The notes: generated by a model from the letters alone, not told the origin. DNA of 64,000 bases from Ardenticatenales bacterium (GCA_020634515.1 JACKBL010000001.1:1153683-1217682), one strand, 5' to 3'; shown: positions 33,578 to 42,752, numbered from the stretch's first letter. Translations and numbers: made by a program.

Positions 33578-34966
33578 ATGCGTTTGCCTGCGCCACTACT
33601 GTTGATTTTGGGGCCGCTGCTGCCGGCATTGCTGACAGCCATCATTCGCCGTTGGCCGCGCGTTGCCGCCGCCGTGGGCAGCGCCAGCGCTCTGCTGCTC
33701 TGGCGGTTCATCGCCGTCGTCCCCCTGGCTCCGCACCAACCACCCACATTAGGCCTGTTTGCCGGCGACACCCTGACCCTGTTGGGGCGCTCTCTCGTCT
33801 TGACGGAGGGCGTGCGACTGGCATTTGCGCTGCTGTTCGCCGGCCTGGCGGTGTTGCTGCTGCTGGCCGTCTGGCTGCCACAAGGGAGCGATTTCATCCC
33901 CGCATCCCTCACCGTGCTGGCGCTGCTGTCCGCGGCCATCATGGCCCGCCCCTTCTCCTTTGGCGTGCTGCTTCTCCTGGCGGCGGCAGCCGTGAGTACA
34001 GCCGTGATCCAGGCCAATCTACCGAGTTCTTCGGACGCCGCCTTGCGGTATCTCGTCTTTGTTGCTCTGGCTACCCCGCTGTTCCTGGTGGCGGGGTGGA
34101 TGTTGGATTCCGGCCAACTGTCGTTGCAAAGCGCCGTCTGGCGGCTGCTGCTGGTAGGCTTTGCCATGTTGCTGGCCGGGTTTCCTTTCTATGTCTGGGT
34201 GCGTCCCATCGTGCTCACGGCTTCGTCGTTAACGCCCGCCTTCCAGTTTGGCCTGATGCAGTTTGCCCAATTTATGATGGTGCTGGCGCTGCTGCGGGAG
34301 AATAATTGGGTAGCGGATGTGCCCAGTTTTCTGTCTCTGCTGCGATGGAGCGGGTTATTGACGTTGGTGCTGGGGGGGGCATTGGCGTTGACGAGCCGGA
34401 ATGCCGGCAGCGTCCTCGGTTCCCTGCTCCTGCTAGACATGGGGGCGGTGCTGATGCTTTTGACGATGGGGTCCGACGGCGCAGGGGTGGCACTGACCGC
34501 GCTGCTCACCCGTTTTGGCGCGCTGATCAGCGCCGGCGTGGGCATCACCGTGCTCCATCGCAGCCGCCAGCAAGAAAACCACACCTTGTCGTGGTGGCTG
34601 GGGCTGGCGGCGTTCCTTTATGGGGCCTTGTCACTGGCGGGGTTCCCGCTGACACCGGGTTTTGCGCCGCGATGGGGGCTGGTGACGCTATTGGCGCGGG
34701 AGGCGGGTGGCTGGCGCTGGGTGGGGTTAGTACTGCTGTCGGTTGCCGCGGGTGTGGGGGGATTGGTAAAATGTGGCCGTTCTCTGGCGGAAATGCCGGC
34801 AGATCCCCTACAATTAACCCGTTCATGGCGCGAAGTTGTCAGTTGGCCCGCCATTCTCGCCCTCGTCCTGCTCCTCCTCAGTGGTGTGGCCCTTGCCCTC
34901 TTCCCGCACATCATCACGCGGCAAGCCGCGGAATTGGTGACCTTGCTTGCTAGGAGCGGAAATTAA
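33578..34966 (+). CDS. Second NuoM/N- or MrpD-like membrane subunit
   Basis: 462 residues with about 13 helices; ATG 33578 follows GAGGATGCG. The sequence GFAMLLAGFPFYVWVRPIVLTASSLTP (about residues 187-213) resembles the P-F-x-x-W block of complex I/Mrp antiporter subunits, and the late segment LAGFPLTPGFAPRW matches the conserved loop after helix 10 (usually GxPxxxGFxxK), although the Lys after F is replaced by Pro-Arg. Together with the gene at 31276 it makes a two-subunit antiporter core of diverged sequence. Two TGCCGGCA palindromes (34403 and 34795) lie in the gene. It is the last gene of the operon before an AB/C repeat block. Confidence 0.68.
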   Translation: MRLPAPLLLILGPLLPALLTAIIRRWPRVAAAVGSASALLLWRFIAVVPLAPHQPPTLGLFAGDTLTLLGRSLVLTEGVRLAFALLFAGLAVLLLLAVWLPQGSDFIPASLTVLALLSAAIMARPFSFGVLLLLAAAAVSTAVIQANLPSSSDAALRYLVFVALATPLFLVAGWMLDSGQLSLQSAVWRLLLVGFAMLLAGFPFYVWVRPIVLTASSLTPAFQFGLMQFAQFMMVLALLRENNWVADVPSFLSLLRWSGLLTLVLGGALALTSRNAGSVLGSLLLLDMGAVLMLLTMGSDGAGVALTALLTRFGALISAGVGITVLHRSRQQENHTLSWWLGLAAFLYGALSLAGFPLTPGFAPRWGLVTLLAREAGGWRWVGLVLLSVAAGVGGLVKCGRSLAEMPADPLQLTRSWREVVSWPAILALVLLLLSGVALALFPHIITRQAAELVTLLARSGN

Positions 34967-35149
34967 ATAACTGGGGTAACTATTCACGTCTCCGAGAGAT
35001 TGGACCAATTTTGTAGACATCAATAAGATTCAACCAGAGCAAATTGGTCCAATCTGGGCAGATGACCTGTATAGTCACCAACTGGACACTTCTTTACCAC
35101 TCCTTCAAACTGACGATGCAATGCCGTATCTTTTTTCATCGTCAGTCCT
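34952..35149. repeat. A-type repeat interrupted by a family C element
   Basis: The left part of an A repeat (AGGAGCGGAAATTAAATAACT) ends at 34975 and its right part resumes at 35079 and ends CAGTCCT at 35149. The C element has inserted in the loop of the A hairpin. The A repeat overlaps the last codons of the preceding membrane gene. Confidence 0.75.
34976..35078 (-). mobile_element. 103-bp MITE-like element (family C), copy 4 (inverted)
   Basis: Same unit in reverse, from GTAACTATTCAC to TATAGTCAC. The 8-base flanks read TAACTGGG and CAACTGGA, a target duplication with two changes, consistent with an older insertion. Confidence 0.82.
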
Positions 35150-35184
35150 AAATAGGGGTCCCTGATCAAGCGAGACAGGTTCTT

Positions 35185-35691
35185 ATGGGAATGTATTGGT
35201 ACGCGCTACACGTCAAGGCTCATAAAGAACGGACCGTCCACAAACATCTGCGCACCCTAAACATTGAGACATTCTTTCCCAAGCTGGATGTAAAACCGAA
35301 AAACCCGCGCGCGGCGCGGCAGCGCCCCTTCTTTCCCGGCTACCTGTTTGTGCGCGTAGACCTGGGAGAAATGGGACGCAACGCCCTGCGCTGGACACCG
35401 GGTGTCTATGGCCTGGTCACGTTTGGCGGCGAGCCAGCCGTTGTTCCCGAACGATTGGTGCGTGAACTGCGGCTGCGGCTGGGCCGCATTCAGGCGGCTG
35501 GAGAGTTGCCCGGCGAGACGTTTCGCCAGGGCGACCGCGTTCGGGTTATTCGCGGCCCGCTGGAGGGCTACGAGGCCATCTTTGATCTTTGCCTGGATGG
35601 CAAACAACGAGTACAGGTGCTGCTCGCTTTTCTCAGCCAGCATCCGCAACCGGTGCGCCTGAACAAAGACGACATCACAAAAATCAAATAA
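35185..35691 (+). CDS. RfaH/UpxY-like specialised NusG paralogue
   Basis: 168 residues. The N-terminal NGN domain reads MYWYALHVKAHKERTVHKHL, then FFPKLDVKP, RPFFPGYLFVRVDL and WTPGVYGLVTFGGEPAVVPE. The C-terminal KOW motif is FRQGDRVRVIRGPLEGYEAIF (about residues 113-133). NusG proteins bind RNA polymerase and affect pausing and termination; paralogues of this size placed first in polysaccharide clusters are antiterminators that let long operons be read through. This one heads 19 kb of co-directional polysaccharide genes. It follows an A/C repeat block by 35 bases, which should contain the promoter. The target site in the nascent RNA or DNA is not known. Confidence 0.85.
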   Translation: MGMYWYALHVKAHKERTVHKHLRTLNIETFFPKLDVKPKNPRAARQRPFFPGYLFVRVDLGEMGRNALRWTPGVYGLVTFGGEPAVVPERLVRELRLRLGRIQAAGELPGETFRQGDRVRVIRGPLEGYEAIFDLCLDGKQRVQVLLAFLSQHPQPVRLNKDDITKIK

Positions 35692-35734
35692 AGGGTTTTG
35701 GGAGAGCATCCCCCTTCACTGACAGGCCACCGGT

Positions 35735-37039
35735 ATGGATCAAAAATCGAAATTATTACAAAAAATCGAAGATCGTACGGCGCGCGTAGGCGTCGTGGGG
35801 TTGGGTTATGTGGGGTTGCCGCTGGCGGTGGCTTTTGCCGCCGCGGGTTTCCGCGTCGTGGGCGTCGATGTTGACGGACGCAAGATTGCCACGCTGGCGC
35901 GCGGCGAGAGCTATGTCGAAGATGTGCCCGCGCCCACCCTGGCCCCGCTGGTCGCCAATGGCGCGTTTGTGCCCACGACAGACTATGCGGCGCTGGCGGA
36001 CGTGGATGCCATTTCTATTTGCGTGCCCACGCCGCTGCGGAAGACCAAAGATCCAGACATTTCCTACATCATCGCAGCGACGGACAGCATCACGGTTCAT
36101 GATTGTGCCGGCAAACTCATCGTCCTGGAAAGCACCACCTATCCCGGCACAACCGAAGAAATCATCTTGCCCCGCCTGGGGCACAACGGCCTCCAAGTCG
36201 GGCGAGACTTCTTCCTGGCCTTTTCGCCCGAACGCATTGATCCCGGGCGCACCGATTACACCATCTACACCACACCCAAAGTCATCGGCGGCGTCACCCC
36301 CGCCTGCCTCGAAGCGGCCCTGGCTCTCTACGGCACCGTCGTGGCCGAACCCGTGCCCGTGTCCAGCCCGGCCGCGGCGGAGATGGTCAAACTTCTGGAG
36401 AACACCTTCCGCGCCGTGAACATTGGCCTGGTGAACGAAATGGCCCTCATGTGCGACAAACTGAATCTGAACGTGTGGGAGATCGTGGGCGCGGCGGCCA
36501 CCAAACCGTATGGGTTCATGCCCTTCTACCCTGGCCCCGGGTTGGGCGGGCACTGCATCCCTGTTGACCCGCATTACCTGAGTTGGAAGCTGCGCACGCT
36601 CAACTACACCGCCCGCTTCATCGAACTGGCGGCGGAAATCAATGGGCACATGCCGGAATATGTTGTCAGCCGCATTGCCGATGCGTTAAACGACCAGTGT
36701 AAAGCGATCAACGGCAGCGCCATTTTGCTTCTGGGTGTGAGCTACAAACCGAATGTCAGCGACATGCGCGAAAGCCCGGCTCTGGACATTATTCACTTGT
36801 TGCAGGAGAAAGGGGCGCAGGTTAGTTACCACGATCCGTTTGTGCCGGACCTGGGAGTGGAGGGGTACGCGCTGCAATCCGTTCCGCTGGATGCCATGGC
36901 CCTGCAAGCCGCCGACTGCGTTGTGGTCGTGACCAATCACCATGCGATTGCCTGGGATGAGGTGGCGCGTTGGGCGCGTCTCGTTCTGGACACGCGCAAT
37001 GCGATACCGACGAACAACCCGCGCATTGTGCGTTTGTGA
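35735..37039 (+). CDS. UDP-N-acetylhexosamine / UDP-sugar 6-dehydrogenase
   Basis: 434 residues of the UDP-glucose/GDP-mannose dehydrogenase family. The N-terminal NAD site is GVVGLGYVGLPLAVAFAAAGF (residues 15-35). The catalytic region shows KLLENTFRAVNIGLVNEMA and YPGPGLGGHCIPVDPHYLSWK, where the Cys of GGHC makes the thiohemiacetal. The C-terminal domain includes LLGVSYKPNVSDMRESPALDI. The FMPFYPGPGLGG spelling resembles WbpA/WecC-type enzymes that act on UDP-N-acetylhexosamines, giving uronic acids, more than UDP-glucose dehydrogenase, but this is not decisive. It supplies an acidic sugar for the polysaccharide made by the following genes. Confidence 0.9.
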   Translation: MDQKSKLLQKIEDRTARVGVVGLGYVGLPLAVAFAAAGFRVVGVDVDGRKIATLARGESYVEDVPAPTLAPLVANGAFVPTTDYAALADVDAISICVPTPLRKTKDPDISYIIAATDSITVHDCAGKLIVLESTTYPGTTEEIILPRLGHNGLQVGRDFFLAFSPERIDPGRTDYTIYTTPKVIGGVTPACLEAALALYGTVVAEPVPVSSPAAAEMVKLLENTFRAVNIGLVNEMALMCDKLNLNVWEIVGAAATKPYGFMPFYPGPGLGGHCIPVDPHYLSWKLRTLNYTARFIELAAEINGHMPEYVVSRIADALNDQCKAINGSAILLLGVSYKPNVSDMRESPALDIIHLLQEKGAQVSYHDPFVPDLGVEGYALQSVPLDAMALQAADCVVVVTNHHAIAWDEVARWARLVLDTRNAIPTNNPRIVRL

Positions 37040-37159
37040 TGGCCGGGTGTCCAGTAATCTGACTTCTGCCGTGTTGGATGATGTCGGTTGATTCCCGTGC
37101 TGCCCGACGAACAAGAACGCCAGAAAACACCCAACGCGCAAAAGGCGTGATTCGGTTCA

Positions 37160-37263
37160 GGACACTGGCGTTTTTGGCGTGGAGGCCTGGGCCGCCCCAC
37201 CTATGGGGTTTGACCCACCTCAAGCCTCGACGTCGATCACCAATGGTGGTTTTCGCCAGACTC
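37160..37263 (-). repeat. Repeat E, copy 2 (inverted)
   Basis: Diverged inverted copy of 12682-12785, bounded by GGACACTGGCGTTTTTGG and TTTTCGCCAGACTC. It fills much of the 368-base gap between the sugar dehydrogenase and the epimerase; the rest holds no recognisable gene. Confidence 0.6.
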
Positions 37264-37407
37264 AAGTTGGATTGAAGAAATCTGCACCGGAACTGCAAGT
37301 TACGGCGACAGGAAATGGGATAGACTTGCCGCCGTCTGACAGTGGGTGTTATGTTGCTGCCCGCCGGGCCAGACGTTGGAGTCGGATGTAACGTTGCAGG
37401 AGATGCC

Positions 37408-38412
37408 ATGAATACAGAATGGATTGAGAGTGAACTATTTTGGCGCGATAAACGAGTGATTGTGACGGGGGGGAGCGGCTTCTTGGGGCGATATGTGGTG
37501 GATAAACTCCACGAGCGCGGCGCGGCGGAGGTTTTTGTGCCGCGCCGGCGGGATTATGACTTGCGCCAGCAGGAGGCTATCGTCCAGTTGTTGCGCGACA
37601 CGAGGCGCGGCAGCCGGCCAGCAGACATTATCATTCATCTGGCCGCCCACGTGGGGGGGATCGGGGCCAATCGGGCGGCGCCCGCCGAGTTTTTTTATGA
37701 CAATTTGATGATGAGCGTGCAGCTTTTGCATGAGAGCTACCGGGTCGGCGTACCCAAGTTTGTGGGCGTGGGCACGGTTTGCTCGTATCCCAAATTCGCG
37801 CCTATTCCGTTTCGGGAGGAGTCTTTATGGAATGGGTATCCTGAGGAGACGAATGCGCCGTATGGTCTGGCGAAGCGGATGTTGTTGGTGCAGAGCCAGA
37901 CGTACCGACAGCAGTATGGTTATAATGCGATATTTCTGGTGCCGGTTAATTTGTATGGGCCGGGGGATAATTTTGACCTGGAGAAGTCGCATGTGATTCC
38001 GGCGCTGATTCGCAAATGCCTGGAGGCGCGGGCGCAGGGATTGCCGATGATTGAGGCGTGGGGAGATGGGTCGCCGACGCGCGAGTTTTTGTATGTGGCG
38101 GATGCGGCGGAGGCGATTCTGCTGGCGAGCGAGCGGTTTGACGGGCCGGAGCCGGTGAATATCGGCAGCCATTATGAGATCAGTATCCGCGATTTGTTGG
38201 AGACAATTGTGGCGCTGACGGGTTTTCAGGGGCTGGTTGAGTGGAATACATTCCGGCCAAATGGGCAGCCGCGGCGGAAGCTGGATGTGAGCCGGGCGCG
38301 GGCGTTGTTTGGTTTTTCGGCGCAGGTGCCGTTTGAGGAGGGGTTGCGGGAGACGATTGCGTGGTATGAACGGCAGGTGGGGGAGGAGATGCCGGCATTA
38401 TCCGCTCCCTGA
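37408..38412 (+). CDS. GDP-L-fucose synthase-like NAD-dependent epimerase/reductase
   Basis: 334 residues from ATG 37408, behind GCAGGAG. The Rossmann loop is VIVTGGSGFLGRYVV (about residues 17-31). The fucose-synthase-type features are IIIHLAAHVGGIGANRAAPAEFFYDNL (about 72-98), GVGTVCSYPKFAPIPFREE with the active-site Cys-x-Tyr-Pro-Lys, and the Tyr-x3-Lys in APYGLAKRM; RPNGQPRRKLDVSRA near residue 290 is the GDP-sugar end found in Fcl. The enzyme turns GDP-4-keto-6-deoxymannose into GDP-L-fucose (or a related sugar). No GDP-mannose dehydratase is found in the window. Confidence 0.87.
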   Translation: MNTEWIESELFWRDKRVIVTGGSGFLGRYVVDKLHERGAAEVFVPRRRDYDLRQQEAIVQLLRDTRRGSRPADIIIHLAAHVGGIGANRAAPAEFFYDNLMMSVQLLHESYRVGVPKFVGVGTVCSYPKFAPIPFREESLWNGYPEETNAPYGLAKRMLLVQSQTYRQQYGYNAIFLVPVNLYGPGDNFDLEKSHVIPALIRKCLEARAQGLPMIEAWGDGSPTREFLYVADAAEAILLASERFDGPEPVNIGSHYEISIRDLLETIVALTGFQGLVEWNTFRPNGQPRRKLDVSRARALFGFSAQVPFEEGLRETIAWYERQVGEEMPALSAP

Positions 38413-38416
38413 CAAG

Positions 38417-39406
38417 ATGAACACACACCAGATTGCCGGCAGCACGCAACGAAAAGGGTGGCGGCGGGCAGGCGGGTTTCTCCTTGCTGCCTGGTTTTTC
38501 CTGTCCGCTGGAGCCGCTTTGCTGCAACTTGCCCGACAAAACCTCGCCGCCGCCGTTGTTCTGCGCCACCTGCCGCTGCTCGCGGATCCCACCGGTTTGC
38601 CACGCACCGACCTGTGTGTGAACATGACCGCCGGTGAAGAGGGGGGCGGAAGGCAGCGATTGGATTTTGTCGGAGGAGATGCCGGCAACAGTTGCCTCCC
38701 TCTCTTGCAGAGCCGCCTCGCCTGTGCCGTGGAAGGAGCAGGTTTGGCGCAGCCCTTGTTAGTCCAGGCCGAGGTTGCCTGCCCACGCGCGGCGCTGCTG
38801 CACGAATGGGCGGGGCAACTGGCCTGGTCGCAGGGTGGATGGCAAACCGCGCTCGAACATTGGCTGGCTTTGCCCTACAGCAATGCTTACCTGTTTACAC
38901 AGGCAAGTAACCTGGCGCGGCAAGGCGACCTGGCGGCGGTGCGGCTGCTGGCGGAACATTCGCTGATACCGATGGACATGGTGAACCCGCCGCAAGTACC
39001 CCGCCTGTACACCTGGGTGGCGACTGCCTACCAGCAGGAAGGGGATTGGGCGAATGCGGCCCGTGTTTATCAGGTCGCGGTGGAGCGCGCGCCGGACGCG
39101 GGCATTTTGTGGATGCGCCTGGGCAGCGCCCTGCGTCGGGATGGGCAGTTGACGGCTGCGCTGACGGCGTTGCAGCGGTCGATTGTGTTGCTGGTTGGCG
39201 AGGAGGCGTTTCTCCAGGGGCTGGCGTATGATGAACTGGGCAGAGTGCGGCAGGAGCAGGGGCAATCATTGGCCGCCGCGGACGCTTTCGCCCGCGCGCT
39301 GGGTTGGTACAGGCAAAGTACGCGCTCATCGGCGACGCACATGGCGGAACTCGAGGTGTTGGTGCGGCAGTTGCGGGAGGGGGCAGATGCCGGCATTCTG
39401 CCGTAA
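38417..39406 (+). CDS. Membrane-anchored TPR protein in polysaccharide cluster
   Basis: 329 residues from ATG 38417, five bases after the preceding stop. A hydrophobic segment (GGFLLAAWFFLSAGAALLQLA, about residues 19-39) anchors the protein; the remainder is predicted outside and helical. At least four TPR-like pairs are visible, such as LYTWVATAYQQEGDWANAARVYQVAVERAPDAG, WMRLGSALRRDGQLTAALTALQRSI and LAYDELGRVRQEQGQSLAAADAFARAL. TPR proteins often scaffold polysaccharide export or polymerisation complexes. No enzyme motif was found. The palindrome TGCCGGCA occurs at 38437, 38680 and 39388. Confidence 0.75.
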   Translation: MNTHQIAGSTQRKGWRRAGGFLLAAWFFLSAGAALLQLARQNLAAAVVLRHLPLLADPTGLPRTDLCVNMTAGEEGGGRQRLDFVGGDAGNSCLPLLQSRLACAVEGAGLAQPLLVQAEVACPRAALLHEWAGQLAWSQGGWQTALEHWLALPYSNAYLFTQASNLARQGDLAAVRLLAEHSLIPMDMVNPPQVPRLYTWVATAYQQEGDWANAARVYQVAVERAPDAGILWMRLGSALRRDGQLTAALTALQRSIVLLVGEEAFLQGLAYDELGRVRQEQGQSLAAADAFARALGWYRQSTRSSATHMAELEVLVRQLREGADAGILP

Positions 39407-39429
39407 CCGTGGCGTAGGAAAAGTGGTCC

Positions 39430-40287
39430 TTGCTTAACCGAACAGTGCAAGTTAGCATAACCACGAGGGACCGCTGGCCCGTGCTGGCAGAGACGCTGGC
39501 GCAATTGCGCCAGTTTGGTTTGGGAGCCTATGATGTGGCTGTTGTGGACGATGGGTCAGTCCAGCCCTGCCCGTATGACATAGCCGCCCTGTTGCCATCC
39601 GCCAGCCTGCAACGGTACGAAGAAGCAAAAGGGCTAATTGTGCGTCGCAATCAACTTATGCGCCGTCTCAATGCGGACTTTGTCTTGCAGGTGGATGATG
39701 ACTCGTTTCCCGTGGCCGGTTCGCTGGCGCAGGCAGTTGCCTTTTTGACAACGCAGCCGAACGCTCTCGCCGCTACCTTTCCTGTCCATGACCCCGTGGC
39801 GGGTGTGGAGCAGGTTAAATCGCTGGCCGCGCAGCCATACCAGACAAAAGCGTTCATTGGCTGCGCTGCTTTGATCAACCGCGCCCAGTTCTTACGGCTG
39901 GGTGGGTATCGTGACGAATTGGTCCATTTCATGGAAGAACGGGATGTGGCCGCGCGTGGTTTCCGGCAAGGGTGCGTCTGTTTTCACTATCCCCAGCTGC
40001 GTTTCTACCATGTGCGCACGCCGGTGGGGCGTAATTGGACGCGCATGGATTTCTATGGTGCGCGCAACAATGTTCTCTGGAACGATTGGTACGTTCCCGA
40101 TAGGCTACAGTTTTATCAAAACAGTCGGCTTCTTGTCTCGCGTTTCTTCGTGCTGCTGCGTACGCGCCGCTGGGATAATGCGCGGGGACATGTGCGGGGA
40201 ATACAGGACAGACGCGCGTTCCGGCGGTTTCGCCGGCGGATGTCGGCGGCGGCATTTCGAGAGTGGAGACGGTTGCCGGATTATTGA
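39430..40287 (+). CDS. Glycosyltransferase family 2
   Basis: 285 residues; TTG 39430 is used because AGTGG precedes it and the next Met is too far inside. GT-A fold features: VQVSITTRDRWPVLAETLAQL, VAVVDDGSVQP (about 35-45), NADFVLQVDDDSFPV (DxD at about 92-94) and GCAALINRAQFLRLGGYRDE. The C-terminal part contains a conserved MEERDVAARGF, the E-R-D version of the catalytic base region. Such enzymes transfer a sugar from a nucleotide donor with inversion at the cytoplasmic face. It lies between the TPR gene and the flippase in one operon. The exact sugar is unknown. Confidence 0.85.
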   Translation: MLNRTVQVSITTRDRWPVLAETLAQLRQFGLGAYDVAVVDDGSVQPCPYDIAALLPSASLQRYEEAKGLIVRRNQLMRRLNADFVLQVDDDSFPVAGSLAQAVAFLTTQPNALAATFPVHDPVAGVEQVKSLAAQPYQTKAFIGCAALINRAQFLRLGGYRDELVHFMEERDVAARGFRQGCVCFHYPQLRFYHVRTPVGRNWTRMDFYGARNNVLWNDWYVPDRLQFYQNSRLLVSRFFVLLRTRRWDNARGHVRGIQDRRAFRRFRRRMSAAAFREWRRLPDY

Positions 40288-40326
40288 CGGGCGTGCTGTG
40301 GGAAACGCTCCGCGTAAAGGTCAATT

Positions 40327-41691
40327 TTGAGAAACTTCAGGCGACTGGTTCACTCCTTGATGCATTCCACGTCTTTTAGCAGCGACGTGCTGTTGACGAT
40401 GGGCACGAACCTGTTTATGGCGATGTTGATCCTGATCACCGGTCCGCTCTCGGCGCGTATTTTGGGGCCGGAGGGCCGGGGGGAGTTGGCGGCGATTCAG
40501 TTGTGGGCGCCTTTTTTGAGTATTCCGATTATGTTGGGGCTGCCGGCGGCGGTGGTTTATTATGCGGCACGGGAGAGGGAAAATGCCGGCATCTACACCC
40601 TCTCCAGCATGGTCCTGAACTGCGCCGCCGCCCTACTCATTTTGCCCCTGGCCTACTTCCTGCTCCCCCTCCTCCTCCGCGCCCAAAACCCCGCCACCAT
40701 CGTCGCCGCCCAGCGCTACCTCCTCCTGTTCATCCCCATCCAGATGCTCAGTATCCTGCCCGCCTCCACCCTGCGCGGCATGAACGAACTATTTTGGTGG
40801 AACTTCTTTCGCATCCTGCCGAATGTCGTCTGGCTGCTCACCCTGCTGCTGGGACTCTTCCTGGGACACACCTATGCCACCTGGTTCGCCTTCGTCTACC
40901 TCGGCTTTCTCTTCCTGCACGCCATTCCCCGGCTGCTCGTTCTGCGCCGCCGCATAACTGGCCCCTTCCGCCCTCGCGCCGCCGCCGCCCGCCCCCTGCT
41001 TAAATTTGGCCTGCCTTCACTGACCGGCTCTATCTTTAGCAATCTCAATTTGCGCCTGGATCAGATGCTCATGGCCGCCCTGATCGCGCCCGAACTGCTG
41101 GGACTCTACGCCGTGGCCGTGGCCTGGAGCAACGCCGTTGGCCCCGTGGTGCAGGCGATAGGGCAGGTGCTCTATCCCCGCGTGGCGGCACAGACGACGG
41201 CGCGACGTCAGGCGGAAACGATGGTACAGGGCGCGCATTTGGGCGTCATCGTGGCCGTTGGCGTCACCATACCGGTGATGTTGTTGACGCCTCTGGCTAT
41301 TCCCCTGCTCTTTGGGCCGGCATTTGTTGCGTCTGTTCCCGTCTCCCTCGTTCTCGTCGCTGCCGGCCTGTTCAACGCCATCAAAATAGTGCTGCAAGAA
41401 GGCGCGCTCGGCCTCGGTTCCCCCAAGGCCGTCCTGGCCGGGGAAGCAGTGGGTCTGTTATTCACAGCACTGGCGCTGGCGCTGCTGCTGCGCCCGTTGG
41501 GCATCATGGGCGCGGCGATTGCCTCTCTCCTCGGTTATCTGGCGACAACCGGCGTACTGCTCCTGCAAGTGTCCCGGTTGATACGCATCCATGCGCTTAC
41601 GCTGTTGGTGCCGACACGGGATGATTTTGCCCTTCTGCGGCGCAAGGCGCACCATTTGTGGCGTTCGTTGGCGGCGGTTCCATCTTCCTGA
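40327..41691 (+). CDS. Wzx-type polysaccharide flippase
   Basis: 454 residues with about 12-14 hydrophobic helices; TTG 40327 is the likely start. The MATE/MOP superfamily pattern is visible: LLTMGTNLFMAMLILITGPLSARILGPEGRGELAAIQ at the N-terminus, and the mid-protein repeat FGLPSLTGSIFSNLNLRLDQMLMAALIAPELLGLYAVAVAW beginning the second half. Wzx proteins move undecaprenyl-linked repeat units from the cytoplasmic to the outer side of the membrane. The stop TGA shares bases with the following sulfotransferase ATG. Base use switches to C-rich after a TGCCGGCA at 40584. Confidence 0.9.
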   Translation: MRNFRRLVHSLMHSTSFSSDVLLTMGTNLFMAMLILITGPLSARILGPEGRGELAAIQLWAPFLSIPIMLGLPAAVVYYAARERENAGIYTLSSMVLNCAAALLILPLAYFLLPLLLRAQNPATIVAAQRYLLLFIPIQMLSILPASTLRGMNELFWWNFFRILPNVVWLLTLLLGLFLGHTYATWFAFVYLGFLFLHAIPRLLVLRRRITGPFRPRAAAARPLLKFGLPSLTGSIFSNLNLRLDQMLMAALIAPELLGLYAVAVAWSNAVGPVVQAIGQVLYPRVAAQTTARRQAETMVQGAHLGVIVAVGVTIPVMLLTPLAIPLLFGPAFVASVPVSLVLVAAGLFNAIKIVLQEGALGLGSPKAVLAGEAVGLLFTALALALLLRPLGIMGAAIASLLGYLATTGVLLLQVSRLIRIHALTLLVPTRDDFALLRRKAHHLWRSLAAVPSS

Positions 41692-42752
41692 TGAACAATT
41701 TTGATACGGAGCGGACGACAGTGACGGTGGAACGAAAGAAGACGCATCGGGTTCACCCCCTCATCAAGCGCCTGGTCAATAGAATCGGCGTGGGCGGCAC
41801 GCTGTATCAGGGGTACGTGGAAACGCTGCGCCTGGGGGAACGAGCGCAAAACCTGTGGCGGACGCCCGACCCCGGCGCGACGATCCTTCTCGCCGGATCG
41901 GGGCGCAGCGGTACGACATGGCTCACGGAGACGTTAACGTACAAAACGGGGGTGCAGGCGATTTTTGAGCCAATGATTCCTCTCTGGAACAGAGAGGTGC
42001 GCTATCTCACGGGTTGGGACGACAGCGACCCCCACATTCGTTCTTTTTATTTACGCGCCGAGGCGCATGATCCTGCATGGCGCGCGCTGTTGTGGCGAAT
42101 TCTCGCCGGCCAATATCGCAACTACTGGACGGAAAAGGAACGGACCGCCTTTTTCCCCAAGCGGCTTCTGGTAAAAGAAATACGGATGAACCTGATGCTG
42201 GGCTACGTTTACAAGCATTTTCAACCCACGATTCTTTACCTGGTGCGCCATCCTTGCGCGGTTGTGGCTTCCCGCTTGCATGCCGCCTGGCACGCCGATG
42301 TGCAGGATATCCTGCGTCAGGAGGCATTGGTTGAGGATTATCTGCGTCCGTGGGTGCGAGAAATCGAGCAGGAGCGCGATCCGGTGGGTGCGCACGCCGT
42401 CTGGTGGGCGGTGGAGAACTTTATAGCAATCCGTCAGTTGGCGCGCATACCACATTTAATGGTCACTTATGAGGAGATCGCTTTATTTCCTGAGCTACAG
42501 GCGCAGCGCATCTTGGCATATGTTGATTTGCCCATCCCTGAAGGATTATGTCGGCGGATGGAACAGCCGAGTATCACGACGTCTGCCGCGTCTGGTCGCT
42601 CGACCCAATCGAGATTATCGGCCTGGCAGCGGTATTTCGCCCAAGATGATCAGCGGCGCATCCTGTCTTGGGCGCAGCGCATGGGATTGCAAATGTACTC
42701 CGAAGCTGTGCTGCCGGTCGGTATGCGCGCGCCTATGGTAGATGCCACATGA
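41691..42752 (+). CDS. PAPS-dependent sulfotransferase 1
   Basis: 353 residues from ATG 41691, which overlaps the flippase stop (TGATG). The 5'-phosphosulfate loop is ILLAGSGRSGTTWLTETL (about residues 64-81). The 3'-phosphate site appears as LYLVRHPCAVVASRLHAAW (about 183-201). These two motifs define sulfotransferases that move sulfate from PAPS onto a hydroxyl or amine of a carbohydrate. The N-terminal 60 residues are basic and have no clear membrane helix, so it acts in the cytoplasm, presumably on lipid-linked repeat units. It overlaps the next glycosyltransferase by 4 bases, showing coupling within the operon. Confidence 0.85.
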   Translation: MNNFDTERTTVTVERKKTHRVHPLIKRLVNRIGVGGTLYQGYVETLRLGERAQNLWRTPDPGATILLAGSGRSGTTWLTETLTYKTGVQAIFEPMIPLWNREVRYLTGWDDSDPHIRSFYLRAEAHDPAWRALLWRILAGQYRNYWTEKERTAFFPKRLLVKEIRMNLMLGYVYKHFQPTILYLVRHPCAVVASRLHAAWHADVQDILRQEALVEDYLRPWVREIEQERDPVGAHAVWWAVENFIAIRQLARIPHLMVTYEEIALFPELQAQRILAYVDLPIPEGLCRRMEQPSITTSAASGRSTQSRLSAWQRYFAQDDQRRILSWAQRMGLQMYSEAVLPVGMRAPMVDAT

